Made by a program: the position numbers and the translations under genes. Below, in pieces: positions 7,109 to 14,490 of a DNA stretch of 21,209 nt (the first letter of the stretch is position 1; every line of letters begins with the position of its first letter). Origin of the DNA: Clostridiales bacterium (GTDB lineage: Bacteria; Bacillota; Clostridia; Saccharofermentanales; DTU023); assembly GCA_004556455.1 (NCBI GenBank), contig SFGY01000014.1:1-21209 (forward strand). Reading direction: 5' to 3'. The notes beneath the pieces are model-generated. The model did not search any database. It saw only the letters and a list, made by a program, of their open reading frames with translations, and had not been told where the DNA came from.

Positions 7109-7618
7109 CTAGGGTGTCTCTACGTTCACCGTTTCTTCTTGCAAGGGCCTCATTTCCCCTTTTTTTGCGCTCATATACCAGAAACGGACAAAGGGCATTA
7201 GCAAAAAGAGGAGGGCCAGAATGATGATCAGCAGAACAGCGTAGTGCAGATATCTCTTTAGCGTCTCTTTTTGTTCTTGTTCACGTACAAGCCTTTCCGC
7301 ATAAAGTTCATTTAATCGGGATAGCTGCTGAGCTATTATTTCCTGACTCAACATGGGTTCAGAATCCACTTCTGACTTGATGACTGCTTTGCTTTCTTCT
7401 TCACCTTCACCAGGAATATTGCCTAATAAAGAGGAAATCGAAACATGCAGAAGGTCAGCTATCCTTTCGAGGGTAGTTGCATCAGGTACAGTAACCCCGT
7501 TTTCCCAGTTGGAAACAGTCTGTCGGCTCACTTTAAGCAAAGCAGCAAGTTCCGTCTGGGAAATACCAATATTTTTGCGCGCATCTCGAATCTTCTGGTA
7601 CAAGCTCGTGTCATTCAT
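7109..7618 (-). CDS. XRE-family regulator with C-terminal membrane helix
   Basis: The 169-aa product begins with an HTH_3/XRE DNA-binding domain (about residues 8-62; recognition region SQTELAALLKVSRQTVSNWE). An acidic linker, a charged possibly helical segment (about 90-123) and one transmembrane helix near 127-148 (YAVLLIIILALLFLLMPFV) follow, then a short tail. A membrane-anchored XRE protein is a known one-component arrangement in Bacillota; sensing an envelope signal is an inference. It is the first gene of the accessory operon and probably controls it. The ATG at 7618 is preceded by GGGG ten bases upstream, a weak ribosome site. Confidence 0.85.
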   Translation of the reverse strand: MNDTSLYQKIRDARKNIGISQTELAALLKVSRQTVSNWENGVTVPDATTLERIADLLHVSISSLLGNIPGEGEEESKAVIKSEVDSEPMLSQEIIAQQLSRLNELYAERLVREQEQKETLKRYLHYAVLLIIILALLFLLMPFVRFWYMSAKKGEMRPLQEETVNVETP

Positions 7619-7646
7619 GTCGTTTTAACCCCGGGGAATATCTTCA

Positions 7647-7675
7647 AAGGTAATTCGACTAAAAATAGATGTCAA
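7647..7675 (-). promoter_or_regulatory. Probable promoter of the XRE operon
   Basis: The - strand has a perfect TTGACA at 7670-7675, a 17-base spacer and TACCTT at 7647-7652. It would start transcription near 7640, about 22 bases before the ATG. The -10 is poor, which would suit a regulated promoter. Another -35-like TTGACA copy lies 25-30 bases further upstream. Confidence 0.5.
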
Positions 7676-7748
7676 GAAAAGAAATATTTTTTGTTGTCAA
7701 AAATTATTAACATTAGGGACAAACTGTAAAATATAGTGTAAAATTTTT

Positions 7749-7754
7749 TTGACA
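7749..7754 (+). promoter_or_regulatory. Consensus -35 box on the + strand, divergent from the XRE gene
   Basis: A perfect TTGACA is followed after about 15-17 bases by AT-rich candidates for a -10 (TTAAAT or AAATTT). The possible -10 directly abuts the palindrome at 7775-7792. No good gene follows on this strand, so it may serve a decayed gene or a small RNA. Confidence 0.3.
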
Positions 7755-7774
7755 ATACGATCTAAAATATTAAA

Positions 7775-7792
7775 TTTGTGCAATTGCACAAA
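7775..7792. promoter_or_regulatory. 18-bp perfect palindrome, candidate operator
   Basis: TTTGTGCAATTGCACAAA is identical to its own reverse complement over 18 bases. It lies in a very AT-rich intergenic region about 160 bases upstream of the XRE start and 100 bases upstream of the XRE -35 box. The size fits a dimeric HTH operator. The link to the XRE protein is inferred only from position. Confidence 0.55.
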
Positions 7793-7810
7793 CATATAAT
7801 CATTTCTTAA

Positions 7811-8089
7811 GTGTATTCCTTTGGTATTTGTTATGACGCCACGTTCGCTAATATTGAGTTGATCTACCGGAATCTTAATCTGAGCAAACGGCAATATGAC
7901 GAGCTTATGCGACATTATCTATTGCTGGATCTTATGATTGTACTCGAGGGTCAGATCTGGGAGATTGCTAATTACTACCTGTCGATAAAAGTGATGTTTA
8001 TGCACATGTTCAGCATCACTAAAGGACAGCAGGAACATCAGTTTAGCTCGGTGCAACGAAGAACAAGCAAATGTATGCACAGGCACTGA
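7811..8089 (+). CDS. Doubtful ORF, possible remnant
   Basis: An open frame of 92 codons starts with GTG and has no visible ribosome site. The first ~60 residues look protein-like (NIELIYRNLNLSKRQYDELMRHYLL, alternating charged and hydrophobic residues, shown here in part), while the end runs into the repeats near 8083. I do not recognise a family. It could be the tail of a decayed gene at the edge of the accessory region or chance. The rest of the 598-base gap 7619-8216 holds the palindrome, promoter elements and the repeats listed here. Confidence 0.2.
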   Translation: MYSFGICYDATFANIELIYRNLNLSKRQYDELMRHYLLLDLMIVLEGQIWEIANYYLSIKVMFMHMFSITKGQQEHQFSSVQRRTSKCMHRH

Positions 8090-8250
8090 TTTCAGAATTT
8101 CAGCGTTCCAAGCACAGATGCCGGCGAGGGCATATTAGTTTTCCAGACTTGGGTTGCGTGAGAGGGGCTGCTGCAGCGATGGCGCGGTCCGGAAAGCAGG
8201 CGCTGATCTCGGATGTTCAGTCTTCCAGGCTCAGGCTGGCGGAGAGGAGC
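8083..8250. repeat. Three diverged repeat copies, the last overlapping the 3' end of oppF
   Basis: Copy A (about 8083-8130) reads CAGGCACTGATTTCAGAATT and onward. Copy C (about 8200-8250) reads CAGGCGCTGATCTCGGATGT and onward; they match at roughly 70% over 50 bases, including TTCCAAGC/TTCCAGGC and GCCGGCGAGG/GGCGGAGAGG. Copy B (about 8138-8187) is partial: TTTTCCAGACTTGGGTTG, then GAGAGGGGCTGCTGC, aligning with TCTTCCAGGCTCAGGCTG, then GAGAGGAGCTGCTGC of copy C. Copy C contains the oppF stop codon and last codons, so A and B look like decayed partial duplicates of the oppF end, or copies of an element that supplied it. Confidence 0.6.
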
Positions 8251-9227
8251 TGCTGCGTATAGGGGTGGCGGGGGCCGGCAAAAAGGCGCTGAGCTTTGTC
8301 TTCTTCGACGATGACGCCGTCGTGCAAAACGGCGACGCGGTCACAGAGGTAGCGCACGACATCCAGATCATGAGAAATAAAGAGGCAGGCGAAGTCGAAA
8401 TCGCGGCGCAGGCGTTGAAAAAGGTTCAGGATCTGCGCCTGGACGCTCAGGTCCAGAGCCGAAACCGGCTCGTCCGCGATTAGGAGCTGAGGCCGCGTGA
8501 TCAGGGCGCAGCCGATGGCCGCACGCTGACGCTGGCCGCCGGAAAGGTTTTGCGGAAAGCGTTCGGCGACTTCCGGATCGAGTCCCACGGCGGCGAGCAT
8601 TTCCTCCACTTTCCGGCGTCGCTCTTCCCTTGAAAAATCGCCCTGAACGAGCAGGGGTTCTTCCATTTGCCGGCCGATTTTCTGCAGGGGATGCAGTGAG
8701 GAATAGGGATCCTGAAAGACCATCTGCATGCCCAGTCTGGCTTTGCGGCGCTGGTGGGCCGTGAGCTGCGAAATTTCCCGGCCATTCAGGTAAATATGGC
8801 CGGAAAGCGGTCGGAGCTGGCCGCTGATGATGCGGGCAAGGGTGGTTTTGCCGCTCCCGGACTCGCCGACGAGCGCAGTAAATTGCTTCGGGTAGATGCG
8901 AAAGTCAATGTCTCTCAAGACCATCTGGCGTTCTTCGGGCGCTTTAAAGCGATCGAAGCTGTGCGAGACATCTTCGACCAGGAGGTAGGGGACGGGAAAG
9001 GATCTTTGCTCCTCTTGGCTCGTTTTTTCCGTCGCAGAAGCCGTTATTGGCTTTGTGCCTGTTGTCGGCTCAGTGCTCGTTCCCAGTTCAGTGCTATTTC
9101 CCAATTTAGCGTTTTTTACAGCTTCAAGGCTTTTGTCCGTTTCAGGGCTTCTTTCGGGCTCAAGCTTTCTTCCCAACTCAGTGCCTTTTGCAGCTTGTCC
9201 TAAATCAATGCTTCGTTCTTCACTCAT
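8217..9227 (-). CDS. oppF: Oligopeptide/dipeptide ABC transporter ATP-binding protein OppF/DppF
   Basis: This is the second ATPase of the peptide importer. From the ATG at 9227 it has 336 aa: Walker A GESGSGKT at about 121-128, Q-loop FQDPYSSLHP, signature LSGGQRQR at 228-235, Walker B LLIADEP at 248-254 with VSALDLSVQ, the D-loop region and an HPYT motif near the end. The ABC domain only begins at about residue 80; the preceding ~75 residues are a hydrophilic, repetitive linker unusual for the family. The 9227 start overlaps the oppD stop by eight bases (ATGAGTGA); an upstream ATG at 9281 would overlap far more and is less likely. The C-terminus is short, lacking the long OppF tail and its cysteines. 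The substrate could be peptides or nickel. Confidence 0.9.
   Translation of the reverse strand: MSEERSIDLGQAAKGTELGRKLEPERSPETDKSLEAVKNAKLGNSTELGTSTEPTTGTKPITASATEKTSQEEQRSFPVPYLLVEDVSHSFDRFKAPEERQMVLRDIDFRIYPKQFTALVGESGSGKTTLARIISGQLRPLSGHIYLNGREISQLTAHQRRKARLGMQMVFQDPYSSLHPLQKIGRQMEEPLLVQGDFSREERRRKVEEMLAAVGLDPEVAERFPQNLSGGQRQRAAIGCALITRPQLLIADEPVSALDLSVQAQILNLFQRLRRDFDFACLFISHDLDVVRYLCDRVAVLHDGVIVEEDKAQRLFAGPRHPYTQQLLSASLSLED
9042..9113 (-). repeat. Four in-frame 18-bp tandem repeats in oppF
   Basis: Units at 9042-9059, 9060-9077, 9078-9095 and 9096-9113 encode GTKPIT, STEPTT, STELGT and NAKLGN (listed from low to high coordinate; the protein runs the other way). Each is six codons, so gain or loss of units would keep the frame. 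Related motifs (KGTELG, KLEPER) continue further towards the N-terminus. Confidence 0.75.
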
Positions 9228-10260
9228 GGGCTTCACCCGTTTCATGCGTTTTACCGCAATCACTTTCCGCCGCCCTTTCACTCAGCTCCCTGGCCCGGAA
9301 ACAGCGGGCAAAATGCCGCTCGCCGAGCTGTTCCCGCGGAGGCTCTCCGCGATGACAGATCTCGGTCGCCAGAGGGCAGCGTGCGGCAAAAATGCAGGGG
9401 GCATTGGACCTGGCATGGTGAGCCGCGATGACGGCAGAAGCAGGCACGCGGCCCTTAATTTCTACCAGACTTTGTCCTTTGGGACTGCGCGAAGGCATGG
9501 CCTGGAGCAGGAGCCTCGTATAGGGGTGGGCGGCTTCGCCGAAGACCTCTTCTACGGGACCTTCCTCGACCATCGTGCCGGCATAATAGATGAGCACGCG
9601 GTCGCAGAATTTACGGACGACACGAATATCGTGCGAGATAAAGAGCATGCTCAGACCCTCGTCATCGCGAAAGCTGCGCAGCAAGTCGAGAAGTTTTTCC
9701 TGCACCGAAAGATCAAGGGCCGTTGTAGGTTCGTCCGCCACGAGAATTTTCGGGTGATTGATCAGGGCCATGGCGCAGAGCACACGCTGGCGCTGTCCTC
9801 CCGAGAGCTCATGGGGAAAAGCCCGGGCAATCTCCCCGGCGGAGTCAAGCTGTACGCGGCGAAGCATCTCCAGGACACGGGCTTTTCGCTCCCTGGCCGA
9901 AAGTTCGGGGTGATGAATCAGAAGACTTTCACCAACCTGGACGCCGATGCGCTGTAAAGGATTCAGGGCTTGCTGAGCATCCTGAAAAATCATGGAGATT
10001 TCCCGCCCCCGAAGGGCCTGCCAGCGGCTTTCGGAGGCCCCCTCCAAAGATTCTCCAGCCAGGGTGATCTGGCCCTGCCAGGTGGCCGTTTCCGGCAGCA
10101 GGTTCAGCAGCGCCAGAGCGGTGATCGATTTGCCGCAGCCCGATTCGCCGCAGAGGCCGAGGATTTCGCCCTCGTCAAGCTCGAAGTCAATGTCCTGCAA
10201 AATGCTTCTGTAGTCGGGAGCAAAGCCGATCCTGAGATTTTGTACGGAGAGCAAACTCAT
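9220..10260 (-). CDS. oppD: Oligopeptide/dipeptide ABC transporter ATP-binding protein OppD/DppD
   Basis: The 346-aa product has Walker A GESGCGKS at 38-45, a Q-loop FQDAQQALNP from 92, signature LSGGQRQR at 152-159, Walker B ILVADEP at 172-178 with TTALDLSVQ, and switch H210. The C-terminal oligo_HPY domain has HPYTRLL near 245 and four cysteines (C289, C295, C302, C320) in the CxxxxxCPxxxxxC pattern shared by OppD/DppD proteins. The ATG overlaps the oppC stop as ATGA. With OppF it forms the nucleotide-binding pair. The tail after C320 is charged and extended. Confidence 0.93.
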   Translation of the reverse strand: MSLLSVQNLRIGFAPDYRSILQDIDFELDEGEILGLCGESGCGKSITALALLNLLPETATWQGQITLAGESLEGASESRWQALRGREISMIFQDAQQALNPLQRIGVQVGESLLIHHPELSARERKARVLEMLRRVQLDSAGEIARAFPHELSGGQRQRVLCAMALINHPKILVADEPTTALDLSVQEKLLDLLRSFRDDEGLSMLFISHDIRVVRKFCDRVLIYYAGTMVEEGPVEEVFGEAAHPYTRLLLQAMPSRSPKGQSLVEIKGRVPASAVIAAHHARSNAPCIFAARCPLATEICHRGEPPREQLGERHFARCFRARELSERAAESDCGKTHETGEAHE

Positions 10261-11084
10261 CGCGCACCCCCTCTCTCTTCCAGCAGCTGCTGGCCGCTGC
10301 GGGCCAGGAGGAAAATCGCAAAAACCGTGAGGACAATCGCCAGACCGGGAAAGAGGGCCAGCCAGGGAGCCTGAAAAATATAGGGCTGTGCTTCGGCGAG
10401 CATGCTGCCCCAGCTGGGGCGCGGAGGCTGAATGCCGAAGCCGAGAAAGCTCATGCTCGACTCCGCCAGAATCGCATTGGCGAGGCCGATGCCGAGAGCA
10501 TTGAGGCTTTGACTGCGCAGCAGCGGCAGCATATGCACAAATAAAATGCGCAGAGGCGGCGTGCCCATGACTTCCAGACGTTTGATGTAATTACGCCCGC
10601 GATACTGACGAAAGGCGGAGCGTACGAGGCGGGCATAGCTTGGGGTAAACGCCAGTCCCAGAGCGAAGATGAGCTGAGGAATGCCCCGGCCCAGCACGGT
10701 AATGACCAGCAGAGACATCAGGATGCCGGGAAAGGCCAGGAGGCTGTCTGTAAAACGGCTGATCAGCCAGTCAGCCCAGCCACCGAAGTAACCGGCCAAA
10801 GCGCCCAGAATCAGGCCGTAGAAAGCCCCAAGTAAAACGGTTCCAAAAGCTACCAGCAGCGTGCCCGACGCCCCCTCGCCGACGCGCACCAAAATGGAGC
10901 GGGAGAGATGGTCGGTACCCATCGGGTGCTCTGCCGAGGGCGGAGCGAGCTTACCTGCCGAGCAAAGTTCATTCGAAGCAAATGGACAAAAAGCCGAGGC
11001 ATAGATCATCAGACCGACGATCAGTCCCAGGAGCAGCAGGCTGAGTATGAGTTCCAGGCGGCTGTGTCGCATTTTCTCAGACAT
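10257..11084 (-). CDS. oppC: Peptide ABC transporter permease OppC/DppC
   Basis: This is a 275-aa inner-membrane permease with about six helices. N-terminal HPMGTDHLSRSILVRV matches the GTDxxGRD-type motif of the DppC family. The cytoplasmic EAA loop near RNYIKRLEVMGTPPLRILFVH contacts the ATPase, and SFLGFGIQPPRPSWGSMLAEA is the family's late periplasmic signature. The ATG at 11084 is preferred over the one at 11138: GGAGG lies six bases before it and it overlaps the oppB stop by eight bases. The stop overlaps the oppD ATG. Confidence 0.92.
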   Translation of the reverse strand: MSEKMRHSRLELILSLLLLGLIVGLMIYASAFCPFASNELCSAGKLAPPSAEHPMGTDHLSRSILVRVGEGASGTLLVAFGTVLLGAFYGLILGALAGYFGGWADWLISRFTDSLLAFPGILMSLLVITVLGRGIPQLIFALGLAFTPSYARLVRSAFRQYRGRNYIKRLEVMGTPPLRILFVHMLPLLRSQSLNALGIGLANAILAESSMSFLGFGIQPPRPSWGSMLAEAQPYIFQAPWLALFPGLAIVLTVFAIFLLARSGQQLLEERGGAR

Positions 11085-12144
11085 CTCCGGCCTCCTCCCG
11101 ACCCCCTGTCGCCGCCGCGCTGTCGAGGCGCGGATCAATCAGGCGGGAAATCAGATCACAGAGCAGGTTAATCATGACGACAATAAAAGCGATCGTGAGG
11201 ATAATGCCCTGAGCCAGCGGCAGATCCCGGGCTTCAATCGCCGTGAAGAGCAAACGGCCGATTCCCGGAAGGACAAAAACCTGCTCGACCACCAGACTGC
11301 CTGTCATCAGTTCGGCGAGAATGAGGCCCAGCGTCGTCACTAAAGGCAGCAGACTGTTGCGCAGGCGGTGATGAAAGAGCACACGGGCTTCGGAAGCTCC
11401 TTTGGAACGAGCCGTGCGCACGTAATCCTCATTTTTGCTTTCGATCAGCGAGCTGCGCAGAAACTGCACAGCCTGTGATAGTTTCGGCAAAGCCACCGCG
11501 AGCGCGGGCAGAAAGAGCGAGCCCAGGTAAGGCCAGAAGCCCTGACGCAGGGGAACAAAATATCCCGGACGTACGAGCTTTAATAAAAAGGCGAAAAGAA
11601 GGATGAGCAAAATCCCCAGAAAAAAGCCAGGGATCGCCATAAAAAAGTGCGTTCCCATACTGAGGATGCGATCCAGTCGTCCCCCAGCCTTGCGCGAGGC
11701 CAGAATGGCCAGAGGAAAACAGAGAATGAGGACGATGAGAAAGGCCAGAATCGCCAGGGTCATGGTGACTCCGAGCCGTGAGGCAATAAGTTCCGCAACC
11801 GGCTTTTGAAAGCGCAGTGAAAGCGAGGGATGCCGGTGGTTCCAGAGGCCCTCGACAGAATGCCAGTAGCGCAGCAGAGGCGGCTGATGAAGCTGCAGTT
11901 CTTCCTCCAGAGCCGCCCGCTTTTCCGGCCGGGCATCGGTTCCCAGCATCATCGTGATCGGATCGCCGGGAATGATGTAAAAGACAAGAAAAACCAGGAG
12001 AGACATGAGCAGCAGGGTTGCCGCAACATCTCTGAACTTGCGTAAGAAAAAACGCAGGAAACGACCCCGGCGGCTATTCCAGGAGAGCGTCGGTCTCTTG
12101 CTCAAATGATGTTCTTGCTTTGTTCTCTGCCCTGTATCTTCCAT
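11077..12144 (-). CDS. oppB: Peptide ABC transporter permease OppB/DppB
   Basis: The product has about 355 aa and six predicted helices. IPGDPITMMLG after the first helix is the conserved DppB sequence. NEDYVRTARSKGASEARVLFHHRLRNSLLPL is the EAA loop (shown here only as a motif location near residues 235-265), and VEQVFVLPGIGRLLFTAI is the terminal signature. There is a charged N-terminal extension of about 30 residues before helix 1. The start is uncertain: neither ATG 12144 nor TTG 12168 has a good ribosome site, and the gene may be coupled to oppA, whose stop is about 70 bases upstream. Confidence 0.9.
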   Translation of the reverse strand: MEDTGQRTKQEHHLSKRPTLSWNSRRGRFLRFFLRKFRDVAATLLLMSLLVFLVFYIIPGDPITMMLGTDARPEKRAALEEELQLHQPPLLRYWHSVEGLWNHRHPSLSLRFQKPVAELIASRLGVTMTLAILAFLIVLILCFPLAILASRKAGGRLDRILSMGTHFFMAIPGFFLGILLILLFAFLLKLVRPGYFVPLRQGFWPYLGSLFLPALAVALPKLSQAVQFLRSSLIESKNEDYVRTARSKGASEARVLFHHRLRNSLLPLVTTLGLILAELMTGSLVVEQVFVLPGIGRLLFTAIEARDLPLAQGIILTIAFIVVMINLLCDLISRLIDPRLDSAAATGGREEAGDV

Positions 12145-12212
12145 CGTTGTCGCATGTTCGCCCGGCAACCCAGGTTTGCGTCAGTCCTCTTTCCAGGATT
12201 TTTCCGACCAGC

Positions 12213-13904
12213 TCAGCGCAGCAGCGACTCGTCCAGCAGAGCCTGGTCGGTATAGCCCACGGTGGAGAGATCCTGAACGTAGGCCGGGTACTGATGATAC
12301 CCTGTCAGCCCTTTGCGCACGGCCGTGAGATTCATCGGGTCCTGAATAAAGACCGAAGCGGTTTCGTCAGCCAGAATCTTCTGCATCTCATGGAAGAAGC
12401 TCACCCGCTTGCTGTCCTCGGTTTCGCTCGCTGCCTTTTCGACAAGTTTGTCGTAGGCATCGTTTTTGAAGTTAATGAAGTTATTGTCCGCGCTCGAAGC
12501 GAAGCGGTTGAGCACATCCGAGGGCGTATATTCATAGGTCAGGGCAATGATGGTCATTTGATAATCACGGCCTGCATAGACACGCTCGAGCCAGGTGCCC
12601 CATTCCACAGTTTCGATTTTCAGGGTAATGCCCGCTTCTTTGAGCTGGGCCGCGATGATGTTGGCCGTATCCACATGAATGAGGTAGTTGCCCGGGACCG
12701 TGACGGTCAGCGTCAATCCATCCTCATAACCTGCCTCTTTCAGGAGTTTTTTTGCTGCAGCCGGATCGGCCTTAACGGGTTTTAGCTCGTCATTGAAGAA
12801 ACGCCCCATCTCCGGCGACATCCCGCTGGCCAGCGGCGTTCCCGCAGAACCCATCACCAGTTCGACAATTTTGTCACGGTCGACCGCCAGGCTGACCGCT
12901 TCACGCACGCGGCGGTCATCCAGAGGGGCGCGCTCATTGTTCATGGCCATGAGTTGAACCATGTTGGCCCCGCCCGCATTGATCTCATAGAGATCCTTGA
13001 GACTACCGGCCTTTTCCTCGGTGAGATAGGGAAAGAGGTCGATGCTGCCGGACATCAGCTCCATGTAGGCCGCGTCCATATTGCCGTAAGTACGGAATTC
13101 CACTTCGTCCAGAAAAGCCTTCTCCCCGTGATAGTCCTCAAAGCGTTTCATGATGAGGCCTACCTGCGGCGTGTAGCTGACAAATTCAAAAGGACCGGTA
13201 CCGATGGGATGCTCGTTTTGCTTCTCAACGTCCCTGGGCATGATCGCTGTATTCAGGAAGCCCAGGAGATCAGGATTCAGCTCTTTGGACTCGACCACAA
13301 CCTCTTTACCGTCGTTTTCGGCCCGGACATCCGCAAGACCGGCCAGCTGCGGAATTTTCGCTTCACCGCCGTCAAGACCGGCCGCGCGGCGCAGAGACCA
13401 GACCACATCGTCTGCGGTCATGTTTTCGCCGTTATGAAATTTCACCTGATCTTTCAGCACAAAGCGCAAAGCCCGGCCATCTTTTTCACTTGTCCACGAT
13501 TTCGCCAGGCAGGGCACAAATTCGCCCTTGACGTTCATCTTGACGAGACCTTCAAAAAGGTTGAAAAGAATTTCTTTCGTGCCGGCCGCCACGGCCAGCT
13601 GCGGATCGAGAAAATCCGGTTCCTGCGTAATGCCGACAATAACCTTTCCGCCCCTGAGGGCTTCTCTCTCCTGGGAGCTGTCACTGGATTCAGCAGCTTG
13701 CTCAGTCGAATCATCGGCCTCAGAGTCTTGCTGAGAAGAATCACTGACTTTGCTGTCCTGTTCGGAAGATGCACTGGTCTCAGTGCCTTCAGCCTTAACG
13801 TTCAAAGTGCTGGCTCCAAAGCTCGTGAAAATGAAAGCAAAGAGCAGGAAAAAGGCAAGCCAAAAGCTGGCCTTGCGCAGATAAGATGGCGTAGAAGCGT
13901 ACAT
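12213..13904 (-). CDS. oppA: Extracellular solute-binding protein, family 5 (OppA/DppA-like)
   Basis: The 563-aa binding protein is first in the importer operon. The signal peptide spans about residues 1-38 (hydrophobic FWLAFFLLFAFIF, cleavage probably after VKA). No lipobox cysteine follows, which is unusual for a Gram-positive binding protein. Residues 40-82 form a Ser/Asp/Glu/Gln linker with ten-residue repeats. The SBP_bac_5 fold follows from about 86: GITQEPDFLDPQ, LFEGLVKMN, WTSEKDGRALRFVLKDQVKFH and LAVDRDKIVE-type segments are typical. ATG 13904 has AGGGGA six bases upstream, better than the ATG at 13955. The ligand is likely peptides; nickel or other small ligands cannot be excluded. 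Confidence 0.92.
   Translation of the reverse strand: MYASTPSYLRKASFWLAFFLLFAFIFTSFGASTLNVKAEGTETSASSEQDSKVSDSSQQDSEADDSTEQAAESSDSSQEREALRGGKVIVGITQEPDFLDPQLAVAAGTKEILFNLFEGLVKMNVKGEFVPCLAKSWTSEKDGRALRFVLKDQVKFHNGENMTADDVVWSLRRAAGLDGGEAKIPQLAGLADVRAENDGKEVVVESKELNPDLLGFLNTAIMPRDVEKQNEHPIGTGPFEFVSYTPQVGLIMKRFEDYHGEKAFLDEVEFRTYGNMDAAYMELMSGSIDLFPYLTEEKAGSLKDLYEINAGGANMVQLMAMNNERAPLDDRRVREAVSLAVDRDKIVELVMGSAGTPLASGMSPEMGRFFNDELKPVKADPAAAKKLLKEAGYEDGLTLTVTVPGNYLIHVDTANIIAAQLKEAGITLKIETVEWGTWLERVYAGRDYQMTIIALTYEYTPSDVLNRFASSADNNFINFKNDAYDKLVEKAASETEDSKRVSFFHEMQKILADETASVFIQDPMNLTAVRKGLTGYHQYPAYVQDLSTVGYTDQALLDESLLR
13662..13769 (-). repeat. In-frame 30-bp repeats in the oppA linker
   Basis: Ten-residue units SSEQDSKVSD, SSQQDSEADD, STEQAAESSD and the partial SSQERE lie head to tail just after the signal peptide. 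The period is 30 bases and keeps the frame. The acidic, serine-rich composition suggests a flexible spacer between the signal region and the binding domain. Confidence 0.7.
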
Positions 13905-14100
13905 CGCTGTCCCCTTTTCGATTTGTTTGTTCGGCCTGGCCGAAAGTGAGATCACGCTTAGATGCTCCGGTTTGACGGGTCTTTTGGAAGCGCGTCCAGA
14001 TCGGGAAGTCCTTCGGTGGTTCCTCCAGGCTTAGCTCTCCGGGGCTTTACCGGCGCTTTCAGAAGCACAACAGGAGGTTGGATTCCCAAATGTTCTGTCC

Positions 14101-14106
14101 ATTATA
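14101..14106 (-). promoter_or_regulatory. oppA: Extended -10 promoter of the opp operon
   Basis: TGTTATAAT on the - strand combines a perfect TATAAT with the TGN extension. The -35 is weak (TTTATA, 16-base spacer), which the extended -10 could compensate. Confidence 0.55.
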
Positions 14107-14454
14107 ACAGGCCTGCGCAAGATATAAAGCTTTGACGCACCAGCACGCGCTTGCTTGCCCCACACCCTCTCATGAAGGCAGGCTCGCTCAGTAGCATCTG
14201 AGGCCGCGCATGCTTTCACAGGAGCTCTCCAGATCACATTCACGAGCAAGCTAAATTGATTGACGCTCCAGCCTGTACATTCACGCCCACGATCCCTCTT
14301 CCCGGCTGTGCTAAACTGAGGAAGGAATTGTCGTTGGCCCGGCTGAAGGTTCTGGCAGGAGATCTTTGCCTGCAACTTCACCTGCAGACAATCCCAAAAT
14401 CCTTTCAGCACCGTTGATCCCGAGAGCCTTTAAACTTCAAGGATCCCATGCTTA

Positions 14455-14490
14455 TTGAAGCTTTGATGAACAAGCGTAATAAATCATAAT
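14455..14490 (+). promoter_or_regulatory. cca: Probable cca promoter very close to the start codon
   Basis: Two overlapping candidates are seen: TTGAAG at 14455, 16-base spacer, TAATAA at 14477; or TTGATG at 14463, 16-base spacer, CATAAT at 14485. The second would start transcription almost at the ATG. The bases before the ATG are a tandem ATAAATCATA repeat with no Shine-Dalgarno sequence. Confidence 0.4.

Noticed and set aside
9055..9957. 300-codon + strand frame opposite oppF/oppD
   Set aside because: Antisense shadow of two clear ATPase genes in GC-rich DNA; the translation shows no family features and no ribosome site.
12954..13949. 331-codon + strand frame opposite oppA
   Set aside because: Shadow of a confident binding-protein gene; its length reflects codon bias.
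13905..14095. T-box or other known riboswitch in the oppA leader
   Set aside because: No T-box sequence or other recognisable core was found; the long leader alone is not evidence.
14031..14411. 126-codon - strand frame upstream of oppA
   Set aside because: Composition looks random, no ribosome site is visible, and it spans the likely oppA promoter.
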